A stretch of 64,000 nucleotides of DNA, taken from positions 1,054,001 through 1,118,000 of the forward strand of contig JARFXM010000003.1 in assembly GCA_029532625.1 (NCBI GenBank), read 5' to 3'. The translations under genes and the position numbers were made by a program. Within the stretch, counting starts at the first letter, position 1; each line of letters starts with the position of its first letter. The notes under the pieces were generated by a model that saw only the letters and a list, made by a program, of their open reading frames with translations, had not been told where the DNA came from and ran no database searches. Source of the DNA: Lomentospora prolificans. Its lineage: Eukaryota; Ascomycota; Sordariomycetes; Microascales; Microascaceae. Positions 11,451 to 21,936 of the stretch are shown piece after piece.

Positions 11451-12312
11451 ATTGAGGGAGAAGGCCTGGCTGCGCTTTGGATATGAGCACGAGGATATTC
11501 ACGAATCGGAGATGAGGGAATGTTAAGGCCTCAACGCCCGTTTTCATCAGCAGTGTCTGACGAAAAAGAAAGATTCGCATGAGTCGCCAAGGAGATCTAG
11601 TCCTTGGCAACTTTAGACAGACAATAACACTTCCAGTATCCCCGAAAGTCGTCCGCTATTTTTTTTTCTAAAAAGAAAAATAAAAAGAAATGTTAAGAAA
11701 AAAACGGATAGTCTATCCTAAATAAACCTAATGAAACAAAAGGGTTATCCAGGGCAGAGTGGTTGTGGAAGTTAGCGAGCGGGCTTGACTCAAGGCGCCG
11801 AGTCGAGTCAGAGGGCAAGGTTAATACCCCTCATAGTGGGGTAAAGATTGAGCTTTTCGCTTCCAACTCCCATCGGGGCGCGTGTGGTCCGACGATCGGA
11901 GAGAGGCGCAGACACAAGTCGTTTTAACTCCGGCATCCCTAATGCTAGCATGTATGGATACATCCATCCACTTCGACACTATTACAATGCTTGGGCGGGC
12001 ATTGGCCTTCTACTTGGGTCGATATACATGGGAAACAAAGGCACGAGATTATAACTCGTTCAATGTCAACTTTATTCTACTCTACATTGCATACAGTAGA
12101 TTAGGCCCATTACTGAGATGGCGGAATAGCTGATAATGATAGGGTTCTATTCTGAGGCCAGACGCAGCTGCATGGATTATTGAGCCGACTACCGCCCTAC
12201 TTCTCTTCCTCCATATTAGCCCCCCAAACAAACCCCCCCCCCCCCAAAAAAAAAAAAATAAAATAAAAGAAAATAAAAGAAAATCTAGAAGAACCAGCCA
12301 ATATAGTGGTTT
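11451..12312. other. intergenic, STR2 promoter side
   Basis: Gene-free stretch holding the STR2 promoter and the 3' flank of the next gene. Homopolymer-rich: T/A runs at 11660-11705 and a C-then-A run near 12233. The short frames at 11848-12133 have no recognisable content. Confidence 0.5.
12233..12258. repeat. poly-C followed by poly-A tract (C13 A13)
   Basis: Thirteen C directly followed by thirteen A, then an A-rich stretch to about 12293. Similar C-then-A or T-then-G junctions recur at 43826, 44006 and 59104. Confidence 0.9.
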
Positions 12313-13509
12313 TTATCGACGCTCGCTAATGCAGCTGATGCTGTCACTTGGAGCGATGCTTACATTGTCGTCGAAGATCGTTGATCGACTGGCACCAACA
12401 GTACTTTCGGGCAACGCAACATGGCGGGCGGAGATGACGCTAATGGCCGGCTTAGTATGTGACGGGACTGACGAGCCGGGGCCCTTGGCTGTAGATGTCG
12501 ACGCTATACTGCCGGGCTTGGAGGGTGCAACGGATCTCGCTGATCCGGAAACCGGCGGTACCGCAGCAGGCCTGATTGTGCTTGATGAACGGTGGCTCTG
12601 CGCCGAGACATAACTAGCGGCGCCTATTTCCGTCCGAGCGCGAGACTGGCTAGCCCTCGAGGCCGCAGTGTACTGGCTTCCTATCCGGCTCGCTGCATAG
12701 CTTCCTGCTTGGCTCCGGGCTTGGCTCGCTGCGTAACCCTCCACTCGACTCCCAACTTGGCTTCCCACTCGGCTTCCGGCTTGGCTCCCCGGCCGGCTCC
12801 CATACTGACTTGGTGCTTGGCTACTCGCCGGGCTTCTGTGGTCAGATGTTGTGAGGAGCAAAGGTTCTCTACACTCTAGAATTGCGCTTCGAGGAATAGC
12901 CCCTTGAAAACTGCGAGGCTCACAAGCTTCGGAAAATGGGCGATCTTGGAGAGTGTACGAGTTTGTCGGCGCCACGTTGGGATATTGTTGACGGTAGCTT
13001 GCCACGGATGGGCTGGAGGCGAGAATCGTGTATTTCTCCGGCTGTACGGTTCTGTTCGGAACCCTATCCAGTTCGACGCAACTGCCTCTGTCGCTCGGCG
13101 GTCTTCCAAAAGCTGTAGGTGCGTACTGAAAAGTAGACCTGGAACATTCTTGCATTGTTGGGTGAACCTGCTCGCTCTTCGTTGATTTGTAGGCAATGGC
13201 TGCTCCGACACCCATACCAACAGCGACACCAACGCCTAGCAACCCGGCAACCGTGCCTACGCTAACACCCGACGAAGTGCTAGAAGCGGACGGCTCAAAG
13301 GTTGTCGTCGTTGTCGTAGTCACAGTCCGCCGGATTATGGACGGCCGGGCGACATCTCGAGAAGCTTGCTGCTCCGGCTCAAGCGCATCGGTACCCTGTG
13401 ATAGAAAACCTTTATCGGCATTGCCTTGGCCAAGAATTCGAGACAGTTCTTGGCCGTTGATATGGTGAGACTCGCCGTGCACAGGCGTTTCACGATACGC
13501 TGATCCCAT
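12313..13509 (-). CDS. hypothetical single-pass membrane protein with Ser/Gly/Arg repeats
   Basis: Uninterrupted frame of 398 residues; I do not recognise a named family. Residues 1-80 are polar with a Thr run (62-70). One predicted transmembrane segment, rich in Gly/Ala/Val, spans about 83-106 (GTVAGLLGVGVAVGMGVGAA) and is followed by a lysine, so the C-terminal part probably faces the cytosol (inference). There is no signal peptide. Residues 228-292 are imperfect repeats of the type GSRVGSQ / ASQAGS / AASRIGSQ. The C-terminus DDNVSIAPSDSISCISERR looks like a conserved phospho-serine-rich end. The frame is much longer than chance, and the antisense frames are short. Upstream is 1.8 kb of gene-free DNA. 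Confidence 0.72.
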   Translation of the reverse strand: MGSAYRETPVHGESHHINGQELSRILGQGNADKGFLSQGTDALEPEQQASRDVARPSIIRRTVTTTTTTTFEPSASSTSSGVSVGTVAGLLGVGVAVGMGVGAAIAYKSTKSEQVHPTMQECSRSTFQYAPTAFGRPPSDRGSCVELDRVPNRTVQPEKYTILASSPSVASYRQQYPNVAPTNSYTLQDRPFSEACEPRSFQGAIPRSAILECREPLLLTTSDHRSPASSQAPSQYGSRPGSQAGSRVGSQVGSRVEGYAASQARSQAGSYAASRIGSQYTAASRASQSRARTEIGAASYVSAQSHRSSSTIRPAAVPPVSGSARSVAPSKPGSIASTSTAKGPGSSVPSHTKPAISVISARHVALPESTVGASRSTIFDDNVSIAPSDSISCISERR

Positions 13510-15346
13510 AGTTCAGTGGATACACAGATATTCCTCGAGGTGAGTTTCGAGATAGAGGACCGGTCGGGTTTATATGACTGCGTAGGTAGGGGGGATCTGG
13601 CAGGTATCGGAACGGAGGGGAAGAAAAGATGTAAAAATGGGATTGGCGGTGACTCGAGGGACTCTGGGATAATCAAGGCGGGGATAACACATTCTTTATC
13701 ACTCAAAAATGTGTGAAGCGCATTAGGCCCATCACGCCGTTTCAGCTAACCGCGTCTACTTGGGTAGTTTAGTTGGGTTCGGAAGGACAAGGCGAGGGGG
13801 GCCAATGATGCCATATCAGTAAACATTCCATAGTTGGGTGAGCTAAAGGCCTAATTTTGATGCGAACCAAATCAAATGGGAAAGATGTCTCTGATACGCA
13901 CATCGAGCAACTGAGGTCGATATTTAGGTCGCAGGAACGTGTAGAGAGGTGATTTGTCCAGGCGCTAAATGGTCACGGGAGACTTGCGTCCATTTGAATA
14001 CCGCATCACCTGTCTTTGCCGACTCTCGGGGGGAGTAGCCATGGCAAGGCGAGGGTGGGGCGCTTGAGGAAATCCTCTACAAGTGTCGTGTGAAGGAACT
14101 ATTGTATTGGCCACGTTGTTCACCATGGAGACTCTTGCGATTTTGGGGCGTCGAGAACGCTGGAAACCACTGGCTGCTGGCAAGGGGGCATCGCAAATGT
14201 GCCATTCACGCAACAGGGCCCGCCCCAGCCATTAAATGATAAGCTGGCGAGCTATAGAAAGATTGGGCAGCAAACGCAGCTCGAGTTTCTCTCGCTTTCT
14301 GCACACTAAAAGACTTGGCCTGCTTGCCGCCTATTAATCATAAGACGGGAAGACGAGCATTATGTCGTTTCTTCAGGGCTCAGTCACAGAATTGCATTCA
14401 TTGCTGGTCGTCCCCCTGGTGGACGTTGCCAGACGATTCACAACCAATATTCATCATCTAGTACATGGTTGGCGGGAGTGGTTGAACGCCCTGTCCTCGG
14501 ACTCCGCTTACACTGGGTAGGACGCGAAAATAGTTGGGTGGAAGCGACGCCGAGTAACGAGAAGATTGGGAGCAGCCATAATGGTACTGGCCCAGGCTTA
14601 ATATTCGCTACGGACGGGTGGGTATATGCATTTAACATTTCCGCCATTGGCCGTGCAGCGCAGCTCCCATTGATATCTGTGCGCGTGGTGATCGGTCACT
14701 ACAAATCCGGGCCTACATTGAGGAATTATGGGTCACAGTGTCTCCTGTTGCGATCTCGACTGCAGAGTACTCCTATGGGGGGCCGCGCTTTCGAGCATAC
14801 TGTCCAGGACACCAAGTAGTCTAGCATGTGCGGTAGAAGGGGTGAGTATGAGGTTACTCGAGGAGTGCCCAAAGCTCCGAGCCGAACACGGGGACAACGC
14901 ATCCGGGCATCGATTCTCTGCAACGATGACTTTTACGGGGCCAGGTAGCCTCTGACTCTCTGGCAACAATGACATGGACAAGTCAGGAGATGGCACGCTA
15001 TGTTGAAGTAGCAGTGAGGGCGGCAAAGCATTGTCTGGAGCTGAATGTTCTTCTTTTCTCTCTCATTTTCTGGAAAGCCAAACTGCCAGCCTTGGAGCAG
15101 CGGGGTTCCGGAGACCACTCTGAGATACGGAACGGCAATGTTGTATGACCGGCCGAGAGTGACTCACAATGCTTTCACCACAAGAAGCCCTCGCAAGATC
15201 CGAAGCAACCCCGCGTTAGCAGAGCCGGGAATAAAAATGTTGCCTATCTAGTGCCGATCGGAAAGAGACCCCTTCAACTGCAAGGCTCGACTCTCAGCGA
15301 CTCAGTTAGAACACCCCCCTTCAGCTTATATCGCCGAACGAGGTTA
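13510..15346. other. long intergenic stretch (1.8 kb)
   Basis: Lies upstream of the membrane-protein gene and downstream of EMG1. Open frames (for example 14469-14819) lack recognisable motifs and partly overlap on both strands. I see no repeat, RNA gene or transposon remnant. Confidence 0.45.
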
Positions 15347-16432
15347 TCAGATGATGTCCCAGCAGTCTTCAGCAGCATGGCAAAATTTGCTGCAGGCAAC
15401 GCTAGCAGAAAGGCTGTAGTTGCTGATAGAAATTTTTTCGTCGACAAGCTCATCCGCAAAGTTATCGGCGCCTTTTGCCATCGCGCCGACGAACACGCAG
15501 CAGCTCTCCTGGGGACCTAGTGTGTCAATATAATCCTTAACACGCACGAGGGGAGCGTCGAAACTGAGCGTAACCTTGCGGCAATTCGGAGGCAGGTGAT
15601 CTGTGATGGGGTTTGGTATGACCCGCAGCAACTTCTCCTGAGAAGTAGTGGATCGGATAGAGAGGCGGTGTAGCAGTTGAACCATCAATCCAGCGAACCT
15701 TTTGAAAGTTCGGGGTATCCTCACTGATGGGGATACCTCTATCAGTACTCCTTTGGCGGTGTGTATGTATATCTGTAATCTTCCTGCCTTGTTGATAGGA
15801 GAATCAATCAACGTAAGCAAACACTGATGTCGAGATGCGGTTAGACATGATCCAATTATAATTTAGATTTTAGGTAGACACAGGAATAGCATGTCCCAGG
15901 TGTATTACCAAGATGATGGTGTAGAGTAGGGGGGCAAACCTGGTGAGTGATATCCGGGCGAGCGTCACTGATATCTCGGTTCATTTTTCGCATGACGCCA
16001 ATGTGTTCATCGCTGTTGAGCAACGAGTACTTTTCGTCTTTATGGGTACCATTCCGCCCAACGCCGGCATGCGCAGCTTTGTAGGTTTCAAGACTAGCAT
16101 TGGAGAGGACGACAATCAGTCTCTTCGTATCCTTGTCACTCGGGGCAATGGGCGTATGTTGTTCTGCTACGAGTTGAGGCAAGGTAGGTGGTGGAAGCGA
16201 TTGGGTGCCTACAATTAGAAAGCGGTAAGCCTCAGCTAAAGTCGCCAATTGACGAGAAGGATAAAGGGATCTCGCCCCAAATGCTTCTTTTAAGACAAAA
16301 TTGAACGAGCGGGGCAGAGCGGCGTTCGGGACCATTGGAATGCTAGCCTGCCCTCTTTTGGACGAGGGATGTGTTGGACATTCGAGACTTACGAGGTCGC
16401 TTGTTCCCTACTCGATGATCCGGCGACGACAT
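15347..16432 (-). CDS. EMG1: 18S rRNA pseudouridine N1-methyltransferase Emg1/Nep1
   Basis: SPOUT-class methyltransferase that modifies the hypermodified pseudouridine of 18S rRNA and is needed for 40S assembly in the nucleolus. Three exons, 16432-16393, 16208-15940 and 15823-15347, give 261 residues. Exon 2 has KRLIVVLSNASLETYK, then YSLLNSDEHIGVMRK and RDISDARPDITHQ. The join to exon 3 reads HQCLLTLIDSPINKAG. SAM/RNA-binding marks follow: PRTFKRFAGLMVQLL, TDHLPPNCRKVTLSFDAP, VFVGAMAKG, and ISISNYSLSASVACSKFC. The first exon is short and poorly conserved (MSSPDHRVGNKRPR), but its GTAAGT donor and exact phase support it. The Met at 16335 is inside intron 1. Confidence 0.93.
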
Positions 16433-18759
16433 GGCAGAGTTCTAAGCACTTTTTTAGGCGGATGAATCGAATCTGAAAAATATAGGGCGACCCTAGGGTA
16501 TATATCGTATTCCTGATATAGCCTGCGGTGATGGTGCTCTTTCTTCAAGTTGCAGGATTCCTCCGGAGCGTAGTATACTGATACAGCCTGACAATGGCGA
16601 GGAGGTGTCTTTTCTGATGTTAGGGCACGTGGATGATGAGGCGCAGAGAAGAAAAAGGGAACTACGAAGGTACAGATCATCGAGATAAAAGATTTACCGA
16701 TAATAGCCCGACCCGCTGCGAGGGTTTGTCATCATCTCATCTCAAATCAGGCACACTCCGCAAATACCAACTGTAATACCTCGGGATCCCAATTTGTTGT
16801 TCGTCGTCTGAGAGCTGCCCTGAAACACACCTTCATCAGCCTAAGTCGAAGTTCAAGGAGCCACCACATGTTGACGGGAAGACTCTGGGGCACGGGCTCG
16901 ACGTCGATGAGTACACATGGATGGATGGCATTTCCCTCTCCAATTGGTCTGCACACATCCATAATCTATATATCGAAGCGAAAGCCGAAGAGCTTCCAAC
17001 CCTCCTAAAACCGTCCAGGTCGCTGGCGAAAGCCCTATCAGGAATTCAGCAAAAGGGGAGCACAAGGGAAGAAGGGAAGAGCAAGCAGACGGGTCGACAA
17101 GTCGCTCGAATCTAAGTTCGTGCGTTGCTCCTTGTAACTTTGGCAAATCAAGGTTGTTTCCAGTTTAAAACTCCTGAACTGGCCGGCGTGATCGACGTTT
17201 CGCTGCCTTATGCCGAGGACACTTTCCAACCCTTCCGTCGGTTTTATGCGACGACATAGGTTGGCATCCTTGATTTGGAGTGGGTCTGGGACGCGGCCCA
17301 GAGAATGGCCAGTGCCTCAAACCGGCGGAGTTGACGTGTCTGCCAGAACCACTTTCCTCCTAAACCCTAAGGAAGCACTCGATTTCCAATTTCGCGGTTT
17401 GGTAGATGTGGTAATTATTAGCGGCCAGTGCAGTTCTTATGAATTGATCCAACTATAAATGTGGCGCAAGCATCTGTACCAAGCCAGCCCCCAAACATTC
17501 CCTTTGCCAATGTTCGGACTGGTACATGTGGGTCTAGATCGTGCGGAATTTAAGCTTTTCCCATCAGCGAACCCTGTGAAGAACGCAGATATACAGTATC
17601 CACCAGTAGATAAATACATTGACGAGAGCCGAGAGCCATTGCTTACCTGACGACTAGATCAATTATTATCTCCAGCACCAGGGGAGCATCGCGATGGCCC
17701 GTTGCGTTGGCCGCGGGGTTCAGAAACAATCTAAACCAAGCATACGGGGTAGCGTAGATGCTCCATGGTTAGTTTGCTGTGATGTCGAATTCACGCGCCT
17801 GTCAATAGGACTAGGATACGGTGATTCACGGTCTATTACTCGACATGTATGCTGCTATGAGTGCAGTATGCGGAGATCAGGATGAAGGCGTAAAGTCCAG
17901 TTAGCGACCACTTGTCGCTTTGTTTCCTGTGCATCCAAGCCCATCTCCCATTCGGTGTTGTTCTCATCTTAATGTTCGCTCTTTTTTCTCTTTGATCTAC
18001 ATCTCCGACAACTGCTGTTTCTAAATATCTCAGCCGTGGGGAGTGGATTTATATAATTTAAGCATCTAACGTCCGCCCCTATCATTGAAATTTTCCGATC
18101 TCCTTCAGCACGGGGCCTCCAACCAATACAGCATTCCATGAGGCGCAGGGTACGTTTATGGTTAATAAACCCCTGCCTCCCGAGATGACTCTATTCACCC
18201 CCATCATCCCGCACGAACTGTCGCACACTAGCGGTTAAAGAGAGAAGGGTGGGGCGAAATGGACATGTTCGAGCATCTAGACCTCGGATTGGGGTGTATG
18301 TATATTCGGCGTGTATCTGCCTTATTTCCAGCTTTCAATGTCGATGTGACAGGCGCCTCGTCACATCTAGTTTCAACACCACGATGCGACGGCGGGATCG
18401 CCATTTCCTCGCTATGAGAGGATCTCCGCATCCATATCTTCTTGACTTCACCATGATCACTCCGAGGAGAGTCTGCCGGGCTGGACTCCTCAAATAATCC
18501 TCCCGTCCCAAGATCTCTTTCTCTCCCCTTCAAATCTACCTTCTTCCTTCCCTTCTTAACACACTCTTTTCTTTCGTTACCTTCTTGCTAGTCGAGATTA
18601 AGATCACGTTGACCGTGAATCTGATTATATTGTTATCTTAATTTTTAAACCCATAAGTATCTGTCGTTCTTTACGCGAGCTTTTGGTTTGTTTGCGGCTC
18701 GGGGAGCTGTATTCTCCTTCGTTTTCATCCGATCGCTTTGACACGTTTCCGTCGACGCC
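16433..18759. other. long upstream region of the secreted-protein gene (2.3 kb)
   Basis: No gene that I can support. The region immediately before 18760 is pyrimidine-rich (18480-18600), a common core-promoter feature in filamentous fungi. Short frames (17459-17650, 17694-17885, 18228-18533) carry no recognisable motif. Confidence 0.45.
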
Positions 18760-20296
18760 ATGCTGTCCCGAAGTCTCTTGAGCGCCTCTGCGCTTGCCAC
18801 GACTGTCTTGGCCCAAAACATCAACCAGCAGGGAGCCGATTCACTCACTTTGCTTGATAATGCTATTCAACTTGGCTCTCAATTCGACGGAACCGATGCC
18901 ATCGGTGCAAGCGATGAACAAGTCCCATCTCTGACATCAGTCAACAACTTCATAAACTTCTGCGCTGGGAAAGAACTTACGAATGGTCTTCAGATCACGA
19001 CTGGGTCTTGCAATGGCATTCGTAAGTTCCTCGATTAGCTCATGTCGCCGTCTTTTCGTATTCAAACTAACCGCAAGAATATAGCCCACGGTGATATCCC
19101 CGCGAAGGATAAGATGATCTCGTCTATTATTGTCAATCCCAAAAACGGCGACGTAATTCAATCTGGACAAACCTTCAATATTCAGGTTCAGATGCGCAAT
19201 TTCGAAGCGGGCTCATTTACCAACGCATTTGCAACCTACTATGCTGTCCCTCAGTTCCTCAATGACCAAGGTCTTATCATTGGGCACACTCATGTTACCG
19301 TGCAGGATTTGGGGTCAAACCTGAACCCTACTACCCCCCCGGACCCGACCCAGTTCGCCTTCTTCAAAGGTATCAACGATGCTGGCAATGGACAAGGACT
19401 TCTTGCTGCGACCGTTGAGGATGGACTCCCCCCTGGGAACTATCGTGTTTGCACACTCGTTTCCGCCTCCAACCATCAGCCGGTTCTGATGCCAGTCGCT
19501 CAGCGCGGTGCTCAGGACGACTGCACCAAATTCGTTGTTGTCGGTGATGACTTTGACGTCAATAATGCTGCCAACAACGGCGCGGGCGGCATTGATGCTG
19601 CGGAGCAAGCCCAGGAGGCCGTGGACTTAGGTCCGGGTGCTATCGATCCTAACGCCGATGATGCTGGTCAGGATGATAACCAGGGCAATGGCGATGAAAA
19701 CAACAACGGCAATAACGACAACAATAACAACCAGCAGGATCAGAACCAAGATCAAAACCAGCAGCAGGGTCAGAACCAGGGTCAGGACCAGCAGCAGGGC
19801 CAGAACCAAGGCAACCAACAACAAGATCAGAACCAAGGCCAAAACCAGCAGCAGGGCCAGAACCAGCAGCAGGGTCAGAACCAGCAGCAGAACCAGCAGC
19901 AGGGCCAGAACCAACAGCAGGGTCAGAACCAGCAGCAGGGCCAGAACCAACAGCAGGGCCAGAACCAGCAGCAGGGCCAGAACCAGCAGCAGGGCCAGAA
20001 CCAGCAGCAGGGCCAGAACCAACAACAGGGCCAGAACCAACAGCAAGGTCAGAACCAGGATAATCAGCAGCAGGGCCAGCAGCAGCAAGGCCAGGGCAAT
20101 AACAGCCAGCAGCAAAGCAATGGGGGCCAAGCGCCAACTGCAGAAGCCTTGAGGGAGCAGGCCGAACGTTTTGCTCAACAATCACAAGGGGTGAGTCAAT
20201 GACTGTGAAGGAAGAAAATGATTTTTACCACGGGGACTAACTTTCTGCCAGAACAACCGCCTGGCCAGACTTGCGAAGAGGTCCTTTGTAGCTTAA
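18760..20296 (+). CDS. secreted protein with Gln/Asn-rich tandem repeat
   Basis: Three exons, 18760-19021, 19085-20190 and 20252-20296, give 470 residues. Residues 1-18 (MLSRSLLSASALATTVLA) are a signal peptide with cleavage before Gln19. The conserved part (about 20-270) contains NFINFCAGKELTNGLQ, GSCNGIPHGDIPAKDKM, NPKNGDVIQSGQTFNI, and DGLPPGNYRVCTLVSASN, with four cysteines. It belongs to a fungal extracellular family often labelled 'ribosomal protein s17' in databases, but nothing ribosomal is visible. Residues about 303-416 are a Q/N/G repeat (unit QNQQQG). The last exon is inferred from a GTGAGT donor and CAG acceptor in phase and adds NNRLARLAKRSFVA; without it the frame stops at 20202. 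Function unknown; cell-wall or matrix role is inference. Confidence 0.85.
19731..20070 (+). repeat. intragenic 18-bp tandem repeat coding QNQQQG
   Basis: Unit CAGAACCAGCAGCAGGGC and near copies (CAG/CAA and GGT/GGC swaps), purest between about 19834 and 20060. It encodes Q-N-Q-Q-Q-G in frame. Other frames and the antisense strand also stay open through it, which explains long antisense Leu/Val and Gly/Ala frames. Confidence 0.93.
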
Positions 20297-21013
20297 TATT
20301 GTCTACATAGCGCATGCGCTCAAGTTTAAGGTGGACAGATAAAGTGATATTTGCGATGCCCACAAAATTGAAAGGCACTGGGGAGACGGTCGCTACAGCT
20401 GGTTCTAATTGTATATAGATTGGACGGGGTGTTGCAGACGCGATAGCTCCGGGTTTCTGGTTTCTCATCTTCCAAGATTATTCAGCCGTGTTTTCTATCA
20501 ACCTACCTATGCTCTCTCTCGTTTTCGTGTATCTACTACCACTCCAAGAAGAGGGATCGGAAGGCAAAAACGTCTCCCTCGGCAAAAACGGCTTCATGCC
20601 GCCAGAAGGGCCAGTTCGCGGTAATTGCCAACATCATCGCATGGACGGTTCGGTGGCTCAGATATTGTGGGCCTGGCCTCCTGCCTACCTTGGCTGGTTC
20701 CCATTTGACCTCGTTTGATCATCAGCTCTGCGACCTGCTTCGCCATCAAACAGGCATCAGCTAAGGCACTCTTGAGTTATCCCCGGCCGTCTTTATGCAA
20801 AGTCATGTGACCTGTCTTCTCATCCAACACAAGGCTTGCGAGTTCTGATTGACATCGTCCGGTAAGGCCGGGATCTTCCTGATTACGGTTAAAATTTGGG
20901 TAAATTATACCGAGCTGCTTTTTTCTCTTGTCAGATGTGACTTTTAATTTTCCATGATAAACTCTGGTACAACAAAGATAACCACAACATTTCTTCGGAC
21001 TACGGATGGAGCC
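20297..21013. other. intergenic between secreted protein and mitochondrial S17
   Basis: About 700 bp holding the 3' end of the secreted-protein gene and the promoter of the ribosomal gene. The frames 20409-20718 show no motif. Confidence 0.45.
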
Positions 21014-21478
21014 ATGCTGAGTCCCTTTACTCGAGCAGCCCAGCGGGTTACCCGCGAACTACACGGAATTGTTGTGTCTGCTGGCCTCATGCAGAAGACG
21101 GTCAAGGTGCGTGTGGGAGGTCGCAAATGGAACTCCCAAGTTCAGAAGGTATGTCTAACCTTTACAGCAAAAGCTCGCCACAAGCCGGACATAATTTAAT
21201 TTTCTCTCAAAAAATAGTGGTTCTCCAATCCTCATCAATATCTAGTACATGATCCCAACTCTTCACTCAGGACGGGTGATATTGTCGCTATCGCTCCTGG
21301 TTGGAGATCATCGCGCCAAAAACGACACGTCGTTAAGCACATCATTGCTCCTGCTGGGAGTGCAATTGAAGAACGGCCCCCTGTTCCCTCCCAGGAAGCT
21401 AGAATTGCCGAGTACGAGAAGAAGCGGGCGGCGAAAGACGAAAGGAGAGCTGCAAGGAAAGGGACCTCTCGGAGCTGA
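21014..21478 (+). CDS. mrps17: mitochondrial small-subunit ribosomal protein uS17
   Basis: Mitoribosomal uS17, 131 residues, two exons 21014-21148 and 21218-21478. The core reads RELHGIVVSAGLMQKTVKVRV then KWFSNPHQYLVHDPNSSLRTGD and VAIAPGWRSSRQKRHVVKHII, the OB-fold and GD loop of S17 family proteins. The start at 21014 (MLSPFTRAAQRV) gives a short basic leader; an in-frame Met at 20954 is possible but less likely. The C-terminus is a lysine/arginine-rich helix (AEYEKKRAAKDERRAARKG). The gene lies 0.7 kb downstream of, and co-directional with, the secreted protein that carries an 's17' label in databases. Confidence 0.92.
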
Positions 21479-21936
21479 CTTTAATTTAATTTGGCAAGGC
21501 TATGAATGTTTGAGGATTTGAATCTGGGATGTACTTCGGCTGCGGTGTTCTTGTTGGTGATTGAATTTCACACTACAGAATCCGCCATCTGTATTATACG
21601 GCTGTCGATTCTAGACAGACCAATTGTATACTATATATTCATATTCTAAATCTGCCTGTGTGTATGTTGGTGGCCTAAGCCGGATTCCTTTTCGAGACTA
21701 CAACGTGTACAGAGGGAGAGGCGCCGCCAAGAGTTCTCGCCATAGCCCTCCTCCCGGCCGCGGATTGTAAGACGGACGTCCAACGGTGTATCCTACACAT
21801 CATGTGCAACGGATAGCGATTAATTGACCTGGCGGGACCCTGCACGAAGCCAGTGTGTTTTGCGTAGTAGGTAGTGGGCCTGGCACACTTGGGTGTCACA
21901 CCGAGCCGTGATTATGTGTATTCTGGCTTTCATCCA
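21479..21936. other. convergent 3' space, mrps17 / COG6
   Basis: About 460 bp between two stop codons on opposite strands. No gene or repeat seen. Confidence 0.5.

Noticed and set aside
19627..20185. Long antisense frames (about 180 codons of Leu/Val or Gly/Ala repeats) opposite the secreted-protein gene
   Set aside because: They are produced by the 18-bp repeat, which lacks stops in several frames. The sense frame has the signal peptide and conserved domain.
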